Positions 38,801 through 47,491 of a DNA stretch of 64,000 bases are shown here, one piece after another. The notes beneath the pieces were generated by a model. It saw only the letters and a program-made list of their open reading frames with translations, did not search any database and was not told where the DNA came from. The translations under genes were made by a program, and so were the position numbers. The stretch covers positions 4,161,001 to 4,225,000 of the forward strand of contig NZ_CP116339.1 of the NCBI RefSeq assembly GCF_028198165.1, in the 5' to 3' direction. The stretch's first letter is position 1. Each line of letters begins with the position of its first letter. The DNA is from Pseudoxanthomonas sp. JBR18. GTDB lineage: Bacteria; Pseudomonadota; Gammaproteobacteria; Xanthomonadales; Xanthomonadaceae.

Positions 38801-40241
38801 CCGCATCGCGGTGCACGTACCCGGCACGCTGGCCGTTGCGGGTGGCAAAGCCTTCCGAGAGCATCCGCACCACCGCGTCGAAGTCCTCGCGCGCCAGCCG
38901 CGCATACGGCCAGGCACCGCGCACCAGCTCGAACAAGGCGTCCTCGTCCCAGTCCTGGGTGGCGGTTTCGGCAACGATCTGCTGGGCGAGCACATCGCGC
39001 GGCGCCTCCAGCAGATGCAGCGCATCGAGCTCGCCGCGCCGCACGGCATCGAGCAGCGCGGCACATTCGACCAGTTCGTCGCGCGACTGCGGGAACAGCC
39101 GCGCCTTGGGCGTGCCGCCCACCGCATGCCCGGAGCGTCCGGCGCGCTGGAGGAAGGTGGCGATCGAGCGCGGCGACCCGATCTGGCAGACCAGGTCGAC
39201 CTCGCCAATGTCCAGGCCCAACTCCAGCGAGGCGGTGGCCACCAGGACCTGCAGCTGGCCGGCCTTGAGCCGTTGCTCGGCCAGCAGGCGCGCATCGCGG
39301 GCCAGGCTGCCGTGGTGCGCGGCCACCGCCTCCTTGCCCAGCAGTTCGCCCAGGTGTCGGGTGACGCGTTCGGCCATGCGCCGGGTGTTGACGAACACCA
39401 GCGTGGTGCGGTGTTCACGCACCAGCTGCGCGATGCGTTCATGGATCTGCTGCAGCTGATCGCCGGACAGCACCGCCGACAGCGGCGTGGGCGGCAGCTC
39501 CAGTGCCAGGTCGCGCTGGCGGGTATAGCCGATATCGACGATGGCGCAGTCCGGCACGCCGTCATGCACGTGGCGGCTGCCGACCAGGAAGCGGGCGACC
39601 TGCTCGATGGGCTTCTGCGTGGCCGACAGACCCACGCGCACCGGTGGGTGTTCGCACAGGTTCGCCAGGCGCTCCAGCGACAGGGCCAGGTGGCTGCCGC
39701 GCTTGCTGGCGGCCACCGCGTGGATCTCATCGACGATGACCGTGCGTACGTGGCGCAGCGAGGCGCGACCGGATTCGCTGCCCAGCAGCACGTACAGCGA
39801 CTCGGGGGTGGTGACCAGCACGTGCGGCGGCAGCTTGCGCGCGGCGGCGCGCTCGCGTTGCGGCGTATCGCCGGTGCGCACGGCCGTGTTGATCGCCACG
39901 TCCGGCAGCTCCATGGCGCGCAGTTGCGTGCGGATGCCGGCCAGCGGCGCTTCCAGGTTCAGGTGGATATCGTTGGACAAGGCCTTGAGCGGCGAGACGT
40001 AGAGCACCCGGGTTTCATCGGGCAGCGCGCCACCGGCGGCCACGCCTTCGGCCACCAGAGCATCCAGCGCCGCCAAAAACGCGGTGAGCGTCTTGCCCGA
40101 ACCGGTCGGTGCGGCCACCAGCGTGTGCCGCGCCGCCTGGATGGCCGGCCACGCGGCCGCCTGGGCCGGGGTCGGCCCTGCGAATACACCTGCGAACCAA
40201 CGCGCGGTGGCGGGGTGGAAGGAAGTCAAAGGGTCGTGCAT
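35793..40241 (-). CDS. lhr: large helicase-related protein Lhr
   Basis: A superfamily 2 3'-5' DNA helicase of about 1480 residues with the full-length Lhr plan. Walker A is APTGSGKT (Lys50), motif II VDEIHAVAASKRG, and motif VI FLQRAGRSGHAVGG; then the long Lhr-specific C-terminal half. A Ser/Thr/Arg-rich linker (SSSSTEVSSRRKRASSATR) sits around residue 1165. ATG at 40241 (MHDPLTSFHPATARWF) fits homologues; the frame opens at 40277. It probably acts in DNA repair. Part of its 3' region is duplicated at 34556-34752. Confidence 0.92.
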   Translation of the reverse strand: MHDPLTSFHPATARWFAGVFAGPTPAQAAAWPAIQAARHTLVAAPTGSGKTLTAFLAALDALVAEGVAAGGALPDETRVLYVSPLKALSNDIHLNLEAPLAGIRTQLRAMELPDVAINTAVRTGDTPQRERAAARKLPPHVLVTTPESLYVLLGSESGRASLRHVRTVIVDEIHAVAASKRGSHLALSLERLANLCEHPPVRVGLSATQKPIEQVARFLVGSRHVHDGVPDCAIVDIGYTRQRDLALELPPTPLSAVLSGDQLQQIHERIAQLVREHRTTLVFVNTRRMAERVTRHLGELLGKEAVAAHHGSLARDARLLAEQRLKAGQLQVLVATASLELGLDIGEVDLVCQIGSPRSIATFLQRAGRSGHAVGGTPKARLFPQSRDELVECAALLDAVRRGELDALHLLEAPRDVLAQQIVAETATQDWDEDALFELVRGAWPYARLAREDFDAVVRMLSEGFATRNGQRAGYVHRDAVNGRLRQRRGARMTALTSGGTIPETGDYSVLLEPQAQTIGTVNEDFAVESLAGDVFQLGNISYRILRVEPGRIRVEDARGAAPNIPFWIGEAPGRTDELSQAVSRLRAEVAGAVEQGGRDAALALLRMQLQLDAEAARQIADYLASAAIALGTLPTQDQLVMERFFDGSGGTQLVIHSPYGSRLNRAWGLALRKRFCRTFNFELQAAATEDAIVLSLSTSHSFPLEDVWHYLKSSSALEVLVQALLDAPLFGVRWRWNATNALALPRFTGGRKTAPQLQRMKSEDLLATVFPDQVACLENIVGEREIPDHPLVAQTLEDCLHEAMDAEGWLTLLRRMESGQVRLLARDLAAPSPLAAEALNAKPYAFLDDAPLEERRTQAVQSRRYADPDSADDLGRLDPEAIAAVRAEAWPQVRDADELHEALTGLGLITPNEVRDHAGWDAWLAQLARAGRAARLEDDAGAPGLWIGAERLAQFGPLYANAVPQPQIVAPRGYDVDDWQAEGALRELLRARLSGFGPLPAAVIAADLQLPLAQVQAGLLALQTDGFVIAGRFSPGAAQDEWCERHLLARIHRYTLGRLRREIEPVAVRDYARFLFQWQHLDAESRVAGPEALAGVLAQLEGYEAQAAVWESELLSARVRDYAPSWLDDLCSAGRTLWTRLRPAPGVASSSSTEVSSRRKRASSATRVNAAASALKPAGGTGQSLRATPILLLPRRSAAHWTRLAPQVEGEGALGSRAQRVADYLQANGASFFDEIADGARLLSTELEDALSELVARGRAHCDSFGGLRALLVPASKRPSALSRKRRRVPLFGIQDAGRWALLRPLAALDADDAQARAEQAEARRASVEHIARILLQRYGVIAWRLLEREAAWLPPWRELVRVYQRLEARGEIRGGRFIEGLSGEQFALPEAIGLLRETRRRPGDGRLVCLSASDPANLLGTVLPGERIPRVPGNRVAYRDGVPVATWVSERFESLVELNAEERAAVMALLTGREAVLLQS

Positions 40242-40494
40242 GAGGACGCTCACTGCGCATGCGCACCAGCGATCCATTGAAGATGGGGTCGCGCAGGCAG
40301 CGGGTCAACGTGCGGCGCGAGATCACGCGTGACCGCATACCGGCAACAAACTGGGATGGGTCCCACAAAAGCACCTGAATGCCAAAGGAATTGCGAACAC
40401 CGGGTTTGCAATCGCTTTACAGCGTGACCGATAGCGTCATACCTGCCGCGCGCCGGCACTTTACCCAACTGAGCGCGAACGAGGATCAAACAGG

Positions 40495-40833
40495 ATGATG
40501 GCACTCAAGCAGGGACACGACGAAGACACTTCCCCCTCCCACGACAACCACCGCTGGTCGCAGCACGTCTCGGAGACCAGTGATGCGATGGATCTCAAAT
40601 CCGGCGTCTTCGAGCAGGACGACCCCAAGGAGATCGCCCGCTCGCTCAAGCACTCGGCCGACGCCAGCACCCGACGCAAGGCGCCACCGTTCCGCTCGGC
40701 CATGTCGATGCTGGTCTTCTATATCAACCGCGCCGGCAAGAACCTGCCCCAGCAGCGCATCGAGATCCTGGAGCAGGCCAAGGACGAGCTGAGGGCGCTC
40801 TACGGCAAGCCGCGCAAGGCGGCCACCGCCTGA
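40495..40833 (+). CDS. DUF3175-domain protein
   Basis: A 112-residue basic protein. NHRWSQHVSETSDAMDLKSG, FEQDDPKEIARSLKHSADAS and SAMSMLVFYINRAGKNLP match the DUF3175 family end to end. Function unknown; small cytoplasmic. Adjacent ATGs at 40495 and 40498 are both possible, with AGGATG context. It is divergent from lhr across 217 bp that hold no other feature I can name. Confidence 0.88.
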   Translation: MMALKQGHDEDTSPSHDNHRWSQHVSETSDAMDLKSGVFEQDDPKEIARSLKHSADASTRRKAPPFRSAMSMLVFYINRAGKNLPQQRIEILEQAKDELRALYGKPRKAATA

Positions 40834-40851
40834 GGTTGAGTGGCGCCGCCC

Positions 40852-42006
40852 TCAGCGCGGCGCCACATACCCCCCACGTACCCCGCGCGGCGAGAGCACC
40901 AACTGCCACAGCTGCGAGCGACGCGTGCGGAAGGTGGCCATCGATCCGGCCAGATAAAAGCGCCACATGCGCCGGAAGCGCTCGTCGTAGCGCGCGGACA
41001 GACGGCCCCATGCCGCCTCGATGTTGGCGCGCCAGGCCTGCAGCGTGCGGTCGTAATCGGTCCCGAAGTTGTGCCAGTCCTCGATCACGAACAGCCCTTC
41101 CAGCGCACGCGTGGTCTGCTCGGGCGAAGGCAGCATGGAGTTGGGGAAGATGTACCGGGCGATCCACGGATCAGTGCGATTGCGCGAGGTGTTCGTCCCG
41201 ATGCTGTGCAGCAGGAACAGGCCCTCGTCCTTGAGCACGCGGCGGGCGACCTCGAAATAGGTGCGGTAGTTCTTGGCCCCGACGTGCTCGTACATGCCGA
41301 TGGACAGCACCGCATCGAACGGTCCGCGCACCTGGCGATAATCCTGCAGCACGATCTCCACCGGCAGCCCAGCGCACAGTTTGCGCGCGTACTCGGCCTG
41401 CTCGCGGGAAATGGTCACGCCCACTCCGCTCACGCCATAACGCTCGGCGGCGAACTTCAGCGCCTCGCCCCAGCCGCAGCCGATGTCCAGCACGCGCATG
41501 CCCGGCCGCAGCCCCAGCTTGCGGCAGACCAGGTCGAGCTTGGCCTCCTGCGCGTCGTCCAGGGTGTCGGCCTGGCGCCAATAGCCACAGCTGTAGACCA
41601 GTCGTTTGCCGAGCATGGCCTGGTAGAGGTCGTTGCCCAGGTCGTAATGCCGCTCGCCGACCTTGCGGCTACCCCGCAGGCTCTGGGCATTGAACAGGCG
41701 CGCCCGCAGCGCGTCCCAGATTTCGCCCAGGCCGTGCACCTGCTCGTCCAGGCGTGCTTCCAGCACCCGGGTGAGGAACCCATCCAGTGAGCGCGCATCC
41801 CATGCCCCGTCCATGTAGCTCTCGCCCAGGCCCAGCGAGCCCTGTGCCAGGACCCGTCCGTACATCCCGGGGTCATGCACCTGCAGATCCCAGGGCCGTT
41901 CGCCGTTGAGACGGACGTCGGCCTTGGCCAGCAGGCGCGCAATGCGGGATTCGAAGCGGGGGGCGGTGGAGGACTGGGGATGGGCGGGGGCTTGGAAGTG
42001 GCTCAT
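40852..42006 (-). CDS. cfa: cyclopropane-fatty-acyl-phospholipid synthase
   Basis: Adds a methylene group from SAM across double bonds of membrane phospholipid acyl chains, usually on entry to stationary phase or acid stress. A 384-residue protein, as in E. coli Cfa. RHYDLGNDLYQAMLGKRLVYSCGYW, the SAM site VLDIGCGWGEALKFAAERYG, and GMYEHVGAKNYRTYF are diagnostic. Its start overlaps the stop of the RsiV-like lipoprotein gene by four bases, so they are co-transcribed. Confidence 0.95.
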   Translation of the reverse strand: MSHFQAPAHPQSSTAPRFESRIARLLAKADVRLNGERPWDLQVHDPGMYGRVLAQGSLGLGESYMDGAWDARSLDGFLTRVLEARLDEQVHGLGEIWDALRARLFNAQSLRGSRKVGERHYDLGNDLYQAMLGKRLVYSCGYWRQADTLDDAQEAKLDLVCRKLGLRPGMRVLDIGCGWGEALKFAAERYGVSGVGVTISREQAEYARKLCAGLPVEIVLQDYRQVRGPFDAVLSIGMYEHVGAKNYRTYFEVARRVLKDEGLFLLHSIGTNTSRNRTDPWIARYIFPNSMLPSPEQTTRALEGLFVIEDWHNFGTDYDRTLQAWRANIEAAWGRLSARYDERFRRMWRFYLAGSMATFRTRRSQLWQLVLSPRGVRGGYVAPR

Positions 42007-42863
42007 TTGAGGAAGAGATCTGCGTACTCCGGTGCCAGGTAGGGACGCAGGACCGGGGCGGGCACATCCACGGTCTGCGTACCGTCGGCGTACGAGCCCA
42101 CCTGGTAGGGCGGGAACACGAAGCGGACGGCGGCGATTTTCCCGTCGGCGTTCATCACCGGCTGGAACAGGCTGAAGTTGGAAACCTCCGGCGCGGTCCC
42201 TGCGTCGATCATCTGGTTCTCCGAATCCAGCAGTTGCATGCGCTGGTCCGGCGGCACGGTGTCATCATCGACACGCAGCGAGGCACTGGTGTGCAGCTGC
42301 TCGCGCACGTATTGGCTGGCCGCCTGCAGTCCCGCCGGCGTGGGCAGCATCTCCTGGGTGGTCAGCAACGCCTGCCGCTTGGGCAGCCAGGTGAAGCGCG
42401 CCACCAGCGGCTCGCCATGGGCGCCCCCGGTGTAGCGTCCGCCATCGGCGGCCACGGCGAAGATCTCTGGCGTATCGGCCACCACGTCGAATGACAGCGA
42501 CAACTCGTAAGGGGCCGACGGTTTCTGTCCATCCAGGCCGTTGACCGCCTGCATCAGCTCGGCACGTGCGGACTGGGCGTAATCGCCAAGCACCTTGACC
42601 ATGCCCGGGTAGGCGTTGGCCTGGCGCGGGAAGCTGATCCCGATCACATAGCGCGGATCGGACTCGGCCACATCGGCCAGGGGGCCATCGGCGGCAGGCT
42701 CGGTCGTGGCCGGCGGCGGGGCCGCAGGCGCAACGGGTGTCTCCGAGCCCTGCGGGCGCTTGGCCTCGCCGGCATCGTCAGGCTGGCCGGGGCTGCAGGC
42801 AGCAAGGAACGCGGTCAGGGTCAGCGGAGCAAGAACGGCTTTTACGGATCCCACGTGCATCAT
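42003..42863 (-). CDS. RsiV/DUF3298-like lipoprotein
   Basis: A 286-residue protein with a lipobox TAFLAAC near residue 20, a Pro/Ala-rich linker, and a C-terminal domain with VADTPEIFAVAADGGRYTGGAHG and FVFPPYQVGSYADGTQTVDV, the DUF4163/DUF3298 pattern found in RsiV. Homologues bind lysozyme or peptidoglycan-related ligands, but the function here is not proven. Two adjacent ATGs (42863, 42860) could start it; the longer open frame upstream is not supported. It precedes cfa in an operon. Confidence 0.85.
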   Translation of the reverse strand: MMHVGSVKAVLAPLTLTAFLAACSPGQPDDAGEAKRPQGSETPVAPAAPPPATTEPAADGPLADVAESDPRYVIGISFPRQANAYPGMVKVLGDYAQSARAELMQAVNGLDGQKPSAPYELSLSFDVVADTPEIFAVAADGGRYTGGAHGEPLVARFTWLPKRQALLTTQEMLPTPAGLQAASQYVREQLHTSASLRVDDDTVPPDQRMQLLDSENQMIDAGTAPEVSNFSLFQPVMNADGKIAAVRFVFPPYQVGSYADGTQTVDVPAPVLRPYLAPEYADLFLK

Positions 42864-43113
42864 CCTAGGCAGGGTGTTGGTCGCAGTGTAGGTCCGGCGG
42901 GCGAACGCTCCATCCCACCGGCCAGGGCGCACAGCGCCGAGGCTAGCGCCGGCCCGGTGATGACCGTGCAATACACGGCGGCTGACCTGCCGCGTCACTT
43001 TTCGGCACAAACCGCCGGGGCGGCCAGATCGAAGACGCCGAAGCGTCGCGTCCCGAGGTTGGCATGGTTGATGCTTGATCCTCCCCAACGATCACTGGGC
43101 AGGGGGAAGTGCG

Positions 43114-43326
43114 ATGCATCAGGGTGAAGACGGATCCCAGGGGGTGGGAGTGCCGAGCGACTTCACGTTGCTCGAAGGGTTGTACCAGCTCGCGGTGACC
43201 GGTCATGCCCATGACTGGGAATTCGAGCGCCTCAATAACGCCGTTTACGAGCGCCTGCTCTCGTCATACGGCGTAGAGGAAAGCACAAAGTTTGACCAGA
43301 GCAAGAATGCGTTCAACGGTTCCTGA
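43114..43326 (+). CDS. small protein, unknown (70 residues)
   Basis: The protein is not recognised. GGGGGAAG lies 8 bases before the ATG at 43114, and a strong terminator follows the stop, so this looks like a real single-gene unit. It is soluble: DFTLLEGLYQLAVTGHAHDW, FERLNNAVYERLL. It has no cysteines or membrane helix. Confidence 0.7.
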   Translation: MHQGEDGSQGVGVPSDFTLLEGLYQLAVTGHAHDWEFERLNNAVYERLLSSYGVEESTKFDQSKNAFNGS

Positions 43327-43365
43327 CCGCCACCGCACAGCAACATCGCTTTACTATTGCTACGG

Positions 43366-43395
43366 ACGGGCGACGGGGGTCGCCCGTTTTTTTTT
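43366..43395 (+). terminator. intrinsic terminator of the 70-residue gene
   Basis: Arms ACGGGCGAC and GTCGCCCGT (9 bp) with loop GGGG are followed by nine T. Confidence 0.9.
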
Positions 43396-43412
43396 GCGCA
43401 GCGGTCACCGCC

Positions 43413-44129
43413 TCAACCGCGGTTGTCGCGCTTGCCCTGGTTGCGTCGGTCCTGGACAGACGCACTGCCCTGCACCGCCTTGGTCCGGCTTTCGGCCAGA
43501 TGTAGTTCGTTGGCCTTGGCCGCCGCCTCCTCGTGCGGGACGAAACCGGTCTCAGCGGTGTGGCCGACGGCGTCGTCGAGCATCTGCCACGGTTGCGGCT
43601 GGCGATCATGTTCCTGCTTGGCGGCGAGCAGTTCGCGCGTCTTGGCCAAGGCCTGCTCGGGGCTGATCTTCTTCGGGGCGCTGGGCCGCTTGCGCGCCGG
43701 TAGCTTCTTGGCGCTCGCCTGGGTCAGCGTGGGCGAGGTGCGCTTGACGGCCTGCTTCGCAGGCGCCTTTTTTGCAGGGACCTTCTTCGCCACTGCCGGC
43801 CTGGAACTCGTCTTCTTGATCGCGCGCTTGGCGGCCTGCTTCCCGACGCCCTTGGCGACCTTCTTCGGTGCGGCTTTCCTTGCGACCTTCTTGACGGCCT
43901 TCTTTGCGGCGGCACGCTTGGCCGGCTTTTTGGCGACCGCTTTGCGGGCCGTCGGCTTCTTGGTTGCCTTCTTCGCGGCGGGTGTCCGGATCGTCTTCTT
44001 GGCGACGGCTTTCTTGGCAGCCTTTTTGACTGCCTTCTTCGCTGCCTTCTTGGCCGCCTTCTTGGCTGCGGGCTTGGTCGACTTCTTGGCCGCCTTCTTG
44101 GCGACGGTCTTGCGGACGCGTGTTGCCAT
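43413..44129 (-). CDS. histone H1-like Lys/Ala-rich DNA-binding protein
   Basis: A 238-residue protein. Residues 1-140 are KAAKK-, KPAAKK- and KKAVAKK-type repeats, as in eukaryotic H1 tails and bacterial AlgP/HctB-like proteins; the C-terminal 90 residues (PEQALAKTRELLAAKQEHDR, GHTAETGFVPHEEAAAKANE) are globular and acidic-basic. It is expected to compact or bridge DNA. Repeat length probably varies between strains. It is one gene, and the arginine-rich frames over it in other phases are shadows. Confidence 0.85.
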   Translation of the reverse strand: MATRVRKTVAKKAAKKSTKPAAKKAAKKAAKKAVKKAAKKAVAKKTIRTPAAKKATKKPTARKAVAKKPAKRAAAKKAVKKVARKAAPKKVAKGVGKQAAKRAIKKTSSRPAVAKKVPAKKAPAKQAVKRTSPTLTQASAKKLPARKRPSAPKKISPEQALAKTRELLAAKQEHDRQPQPWQMLDDAVGHTAETGFVPHEEAAAKANELHLAESRTKAVQGSASVQDRRNQGKRDNRG

Positions 44130-44267
44130 CGTGCAGAACTCCTGAAGTGGTCACACGCGCATCGGGATAACACGCAAAACATTCAGAAGCGGTGAGCCGC
44201 CAAGGCGGGCATTCAGCCCGCCTGCGGCATGGCGCAGGACATGCCTGCACCACGCATCAACGAATCG

Positions 44268-45017
44268 CTACTTGGCCTTGCCCTGGTTGGCGACGGCTTC
44301 GGCCGCGCGCTTGGCCGCTTCCGGATCGCCCAGGTAGCGATAGGACTGCACCTGCAGTTCGTCGTCCAGTTCGAACAGCAGCGGGATGCCGGTGGGGATG
44401 TTGAGCTCCAGGATCTCTTCCTTGCTCACCCCGTTGAGGTACTTGTACAGCGCGCGCAGCGAGTTGCCGTGGGCGGTGACCAGCACGGTCTGGCCGGCCT
44501 TCAGCGACGGGGCGATGGCGTCGTGCCAGTACGGCAGCACGCGATCGAGGGTGGTCGCCAGCGACTCGGTGGCCGGCAGCGCGTTGCGATCCAGGGTGGC
44601 GTAGCGGCGGTCGTGCGCCGGGTGCCCCGGATCGGCCAGGTCCATCGGCGGCGGCGGGATGTCGTAGGACCGGCGCCAGATCTTGACCTGGTCCTCGCCG
44701 TGCTTGGCCGCGGTCTCGGCCTTGTCCAGGCCCTGCAGGCCGCCGTAGTGGCGCTCGTTGAGACGCCAGCTCTTGTGGACCGGCAGCCAGTCCTGGTCCA
44801 TCTGCTTGAGCGCCCGCTGCAGGGTGTGGATGGCACGCTTGAGCACCGAGGTGTAGGCCACGTCGAACTTCAGCCCCTCCTCCTGCATCAGCTTGCCGGC
44901 GGCGACGGCCTCGCTGCGGCCCTGTTCGCTGAGGTCGACATCGACCCAGCCGGTGAAGCGGTTGGCCAGGTTCCATTCGCTCTGGCCATGGCGCAGCAGG
45001 ACAAGTTTGCGGCTCAC
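44268..45017 (-). CDS. gpmA: 2,3-bisphosphoglycerate-dependent phosphoglycerate mutase
   Basis: Interconverts 3- and 2-phosphoglycerate in glycolysis and gluconeogenesis. The 249 residues match the family. The phosphohistidine region is [12 protein letters not shown] (His10), then [19 protein letters not shown], and [11 protein letters not shown] with the second His. It stands alone between the histone-like gene and a rhomboid protease. Confidence 0.97.
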   Translation of the reverse strand: MSRKLVLLRHGQSEWNLANRFTGWVDVDLSEQGRSEAVAAGKLMQEEGLKFDVAYTSVLKRAIHTLQRALKQMDQDWLPVHKSWRLNERHYGGLQGLDKAETAAKHGEDQVKIWRRSYDIPPPPMDLADPGHPAHDRRYATLDRNALPATESLATTLDRVLPYWHDAIAPSLKAGQTVLVTAHGNSLRALYKYLNGVSKEEILELNIPTGIPLLFELDDELQVQSYRYLGDPEAAKRAAEAVANQGKAK

Positions 45018-45105
45018 TGAGGATTCTCCGGGAGGGGGCGAAAAGGGCTGTCGATTGTACGGCAGGCCACCTCCACGCCCGGTAGCGGCCGCACGCGGGC
45101 GCGGG

Positions 45106-45708
45106 CTAGAAGTGCGGCCGGCTCAACTCACCCAGAAAGTGCGAAAAGACCTCCGGGCGCATGATCAGCATGAACATCACGCCGTAGGCCGCGCCGGCCA
45201 GATGCGCGCTGTGGTTGACCCGATCGCCGCCGCGCCGGTCCATCCAGATGCTGTAGACCACGTAGAGGACGGCGAACAGGATCGCCGGCATGGGGATGAC
45301 GAACACCAGGATGCGCGACCACGGCGCCAGCAGGATGAAGGCGAACAGCACCGCCGACACCGCGCCCGACGCGCCCAGCCCCAGGTAGTTGGGATCCTTC
45401 TGGTGCTTGAGGTAGGTCGGCAGGATCGCCACGACCAGGGCGGAGAGATAGAACAGCGGGAACACCCACCACGCCGTCTCCTGGGTCATGAAGCCCTCGA
45501 TCTGCCGCCCGAAGAAGAACAGGGTGAACATGTTGAAGAACAGGTGCATGAAGTCGGCATGGATGAAGCCATGCGTGATCAGGCGGTCGTACTGGTGCTT
45601 TTTGTCGATGGCCGGCGGCCACAGGATCAGGCGATCGGCGATGCGGCGGTTGTTGAGGGCGAGCAGCGACACCACGGCGGTGACGGCGATGAAGATCAGG
45701 GTGAACAT
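45106..45708 (-). CDS. rhomboid-family intramembrane serine protease
   Basis: A 200-residue protein with about six membrane helices. It has the rhomboid features [16 protein letters not shown], the catalytic Ser114 in [13 protein letters not shown], and His169 in [12 protein letters not shown]. It cleaves transmembrane substrates within the membrane; the substrate is unknown. It follows the peptide-transporter gene by 36 bp and could be in one transcript with it. Confidence 0.92.
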   Translation of the reverse strand: MFTLIFIAVTAVVSLLALNNRRIADRLILWPPAIDKKHQYDRLITHGFIHADFMHLFFNMFTLFFFGRQIEGFMTQETAWWVFPLFYLSALVVAILPTYLKHQKDPNYLGLGASGAVSAVLFAFILLAPWSRILVFVIPMPAILFAVLYVVYSIWMDRRGGDRVNHSAHLAGAAYGVMFMLIMRPEVFSHFLGELSRPHF

Positions 45709-45744
45709 CGAAACCTGCGGGGATGAGGAGACAGGACCCGCCGG

Positions 45745-47322
45745 TCAGGCGGTCCGGTAATTGTCCTGCATCGGGTAGCGTCGTGCGTACCAGGCGAAGG
45801 CCAGGCCGGCCAAGAAGGCGAATCCGGCGAAGAAGAACATCAGGAAAGCCGCCTCGCTCAGGCCGGTATCGGCGATCCGCGCGGTGAGCGCGTCGTTGCG
45901 GACCGCCGCATTGGTCAACAGCACCCACAGGCTGCCGAAGGTCGTGGCCAGGTACCAGAACGCCATGATCACGCCCTTCATCGCCGCAGGTGCCTGGCTG
46001 TAGGCGAACTCCAGCGCCGTGGCCGAGACCAGCACCTCGCCCAGGGTCAACAGCGCGTACGGGCCGATCTGCCAGGCCAGCGAGACCTGCGCCCCGCCAT
46101 CCATCGCCAGCTGCAGCACGCCGGCGAACACCCAGGAGACCCCGGCCAGGGCGATGCCCGCGCCCATCCGCCGCAGCGGCGTGGGCTCGAACCCCAGGCG
46201 CCGCAGCAGCGGGTAAGCGACCAGGTTGTTGAACGGGATCAGCAGCATCACCAGCAACGGGTTGAGCGCCTGCATCTGCGCCGCATCGCGCACCAGCCAG
46301 CTCGGCCACCAGGCCAGCTGGTGCGGGATCACCATGTCCTGGCCCTGCAGGACCCAGGTCGAGGCCTTCTGGTCGAACAGGGAGAAGAACGGCGTGGTCA
46401 GGGCGAACACGATCAGGATGCGCAGCACGGCCCGCACGCCATCGACCGCCGCATCCGGGTGGTGCGCCCGGGCGCGGTCGAGCTGCAGCGAGGCCCCTGC
46501 CCCGCCGAAGGCGATCACCAGCCCCAGCGCCAGGCAGGCCGCCGCCACGAAGCCCAGCACCGGCGTGGCGGCCAGGGCCAACACGGCAAGCACGGCTCCG
46601 ACCACGGCCACGATCAGGCCGGCGCGGCCCTGACCGTCCGCCCGTCCCAGCAGCGCGCTGCGCACCACCTTGAGGAAGGCATGCGGATCGGCCGGCGTGG
46701 GTGGGACGTTCACGTACTGTCTGCGCCCGGCCCAGAACACGATGGTGGCGATCAGCATCAGCACGCCAGGAATGCCGAAGGCCACCGCCGGACCGTAGCT
46801 GCGCAGGAAGATCGGCATCAGCAGCGAGGCGAAGAACGAGCCGAAATTGATGATCCAGTAGAACGCGTCGAAGACCGTGCGCGCCAGGTGCTTGTTGCGC
46901 TGGTCGAACTGGTCACCGACAAAGGACACCACCAGCGGCTTGATCCCGCCCGAGCCCAGCGCGATCAGGAACAGCCCGGTATAGAAGCCCTGGCGGTTGT
47001 CCTCGAAGATCGCCAGGCACGCGTGGCCGGCGCAGTAGATCAGCGAGAACCACAGCACGGTGTGGTACTTGCCGAAGTAGCGGTCGGCCAGCCAGCCACC
47101 CAGCAGCGGAAAGAAATACACGCCGATGACGAAGCTGTGGAACACGTCCTTGGCCATCGTCGCCCGCTCGGCTTCCGGCGCGTATAGCAGCAAGGTGCCG
47201 ACCAGGAACGAGGTCAGGATGTTGCGCATCCCATAGAAGCTGAAGCGCTCGCAGCCCTCGTTGCCGATGATGTAGGGGATCTGGCGCGGCAGGCGCGCCG
47301 CAGGCGACGGGGTCTGGGTCAT
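45745..47322 (-). CDS. POT-family proton-dependent peptide transporter
   Basis: A 525-residue MFS protein with 12-14 helices importing di- and tripeptides with protons. The POT signature ExxERF is in IIGNEGCERFSFYGMRN, followed by YFFPLLGGWLADRYFGKYHT and ALGSGGIKPLVVSFVGDQF. It resembles bacterial DtpT/POT transporters. It is probably linked in one transcript to the rhomboid gene. It is divergent from an M14 carboxypeptidase that would produce peptides or free amino acids. Confidence 0.94.
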   Translation of the reverse strand: MTQTPSPAARLPRQIPYIIGNEGCERFSFYGMRNILTSFLVGTLLLYAPEAERATMAKDVFHSFVIGVYFFPLLGGWLADRYFGKYHTVLWFSLIYCAGHACLAIFEDNRQGFYTGLFLIALGSGGIKPLVVSFVGDQFDQRNKHLARTVFDAFYWIINFGSFFASLLMPIFLRSYGPAVAFGIPGVLMLIATIVFWAGRRQYVNVPPTPADPHAFLKVVRSALLGRADGQGRAGLIVAVVGAVLAVLALAATPVLGFVAAACLALGLVIAFGGAGASLQLDRARAHHPDAAVDGVRAVLRILIVFALTTPFFSLFDQKASTWVLQGQDMVIPHQLAWWPSWLVRDAAQMQALNPLLVMLLIPFNNLVAYPLLRRLGFEPTPLRRMGAGIALAGVSWVFAGVLQLAMDGGAQVSLAWQIGPYALLTLGEVLVSATALEFAYSQAPAAMKGVIMAFWYLATTFGSLWVLLTNAAVRNDALTARIADTGLSEAAFLMFFFAGFAFLAGLAFAWYARRYPMQDNYRTA

Positions 47323-47491
47323 CGTGGAACGGCTGGCGGCGAATCGGGCCAGCTTACCCAGCGGGTCACACGGCTTGGCTGACCACCCTGTCAGGTCACA
47401 CCGACGACGTGGCGCGCCTGGCGGTGGCAGGTGGCGAGGCGCCGTTCGGCTGGCATGATGCGGGCTGCCTTGAAAACGGTTCCCCGCCCCG

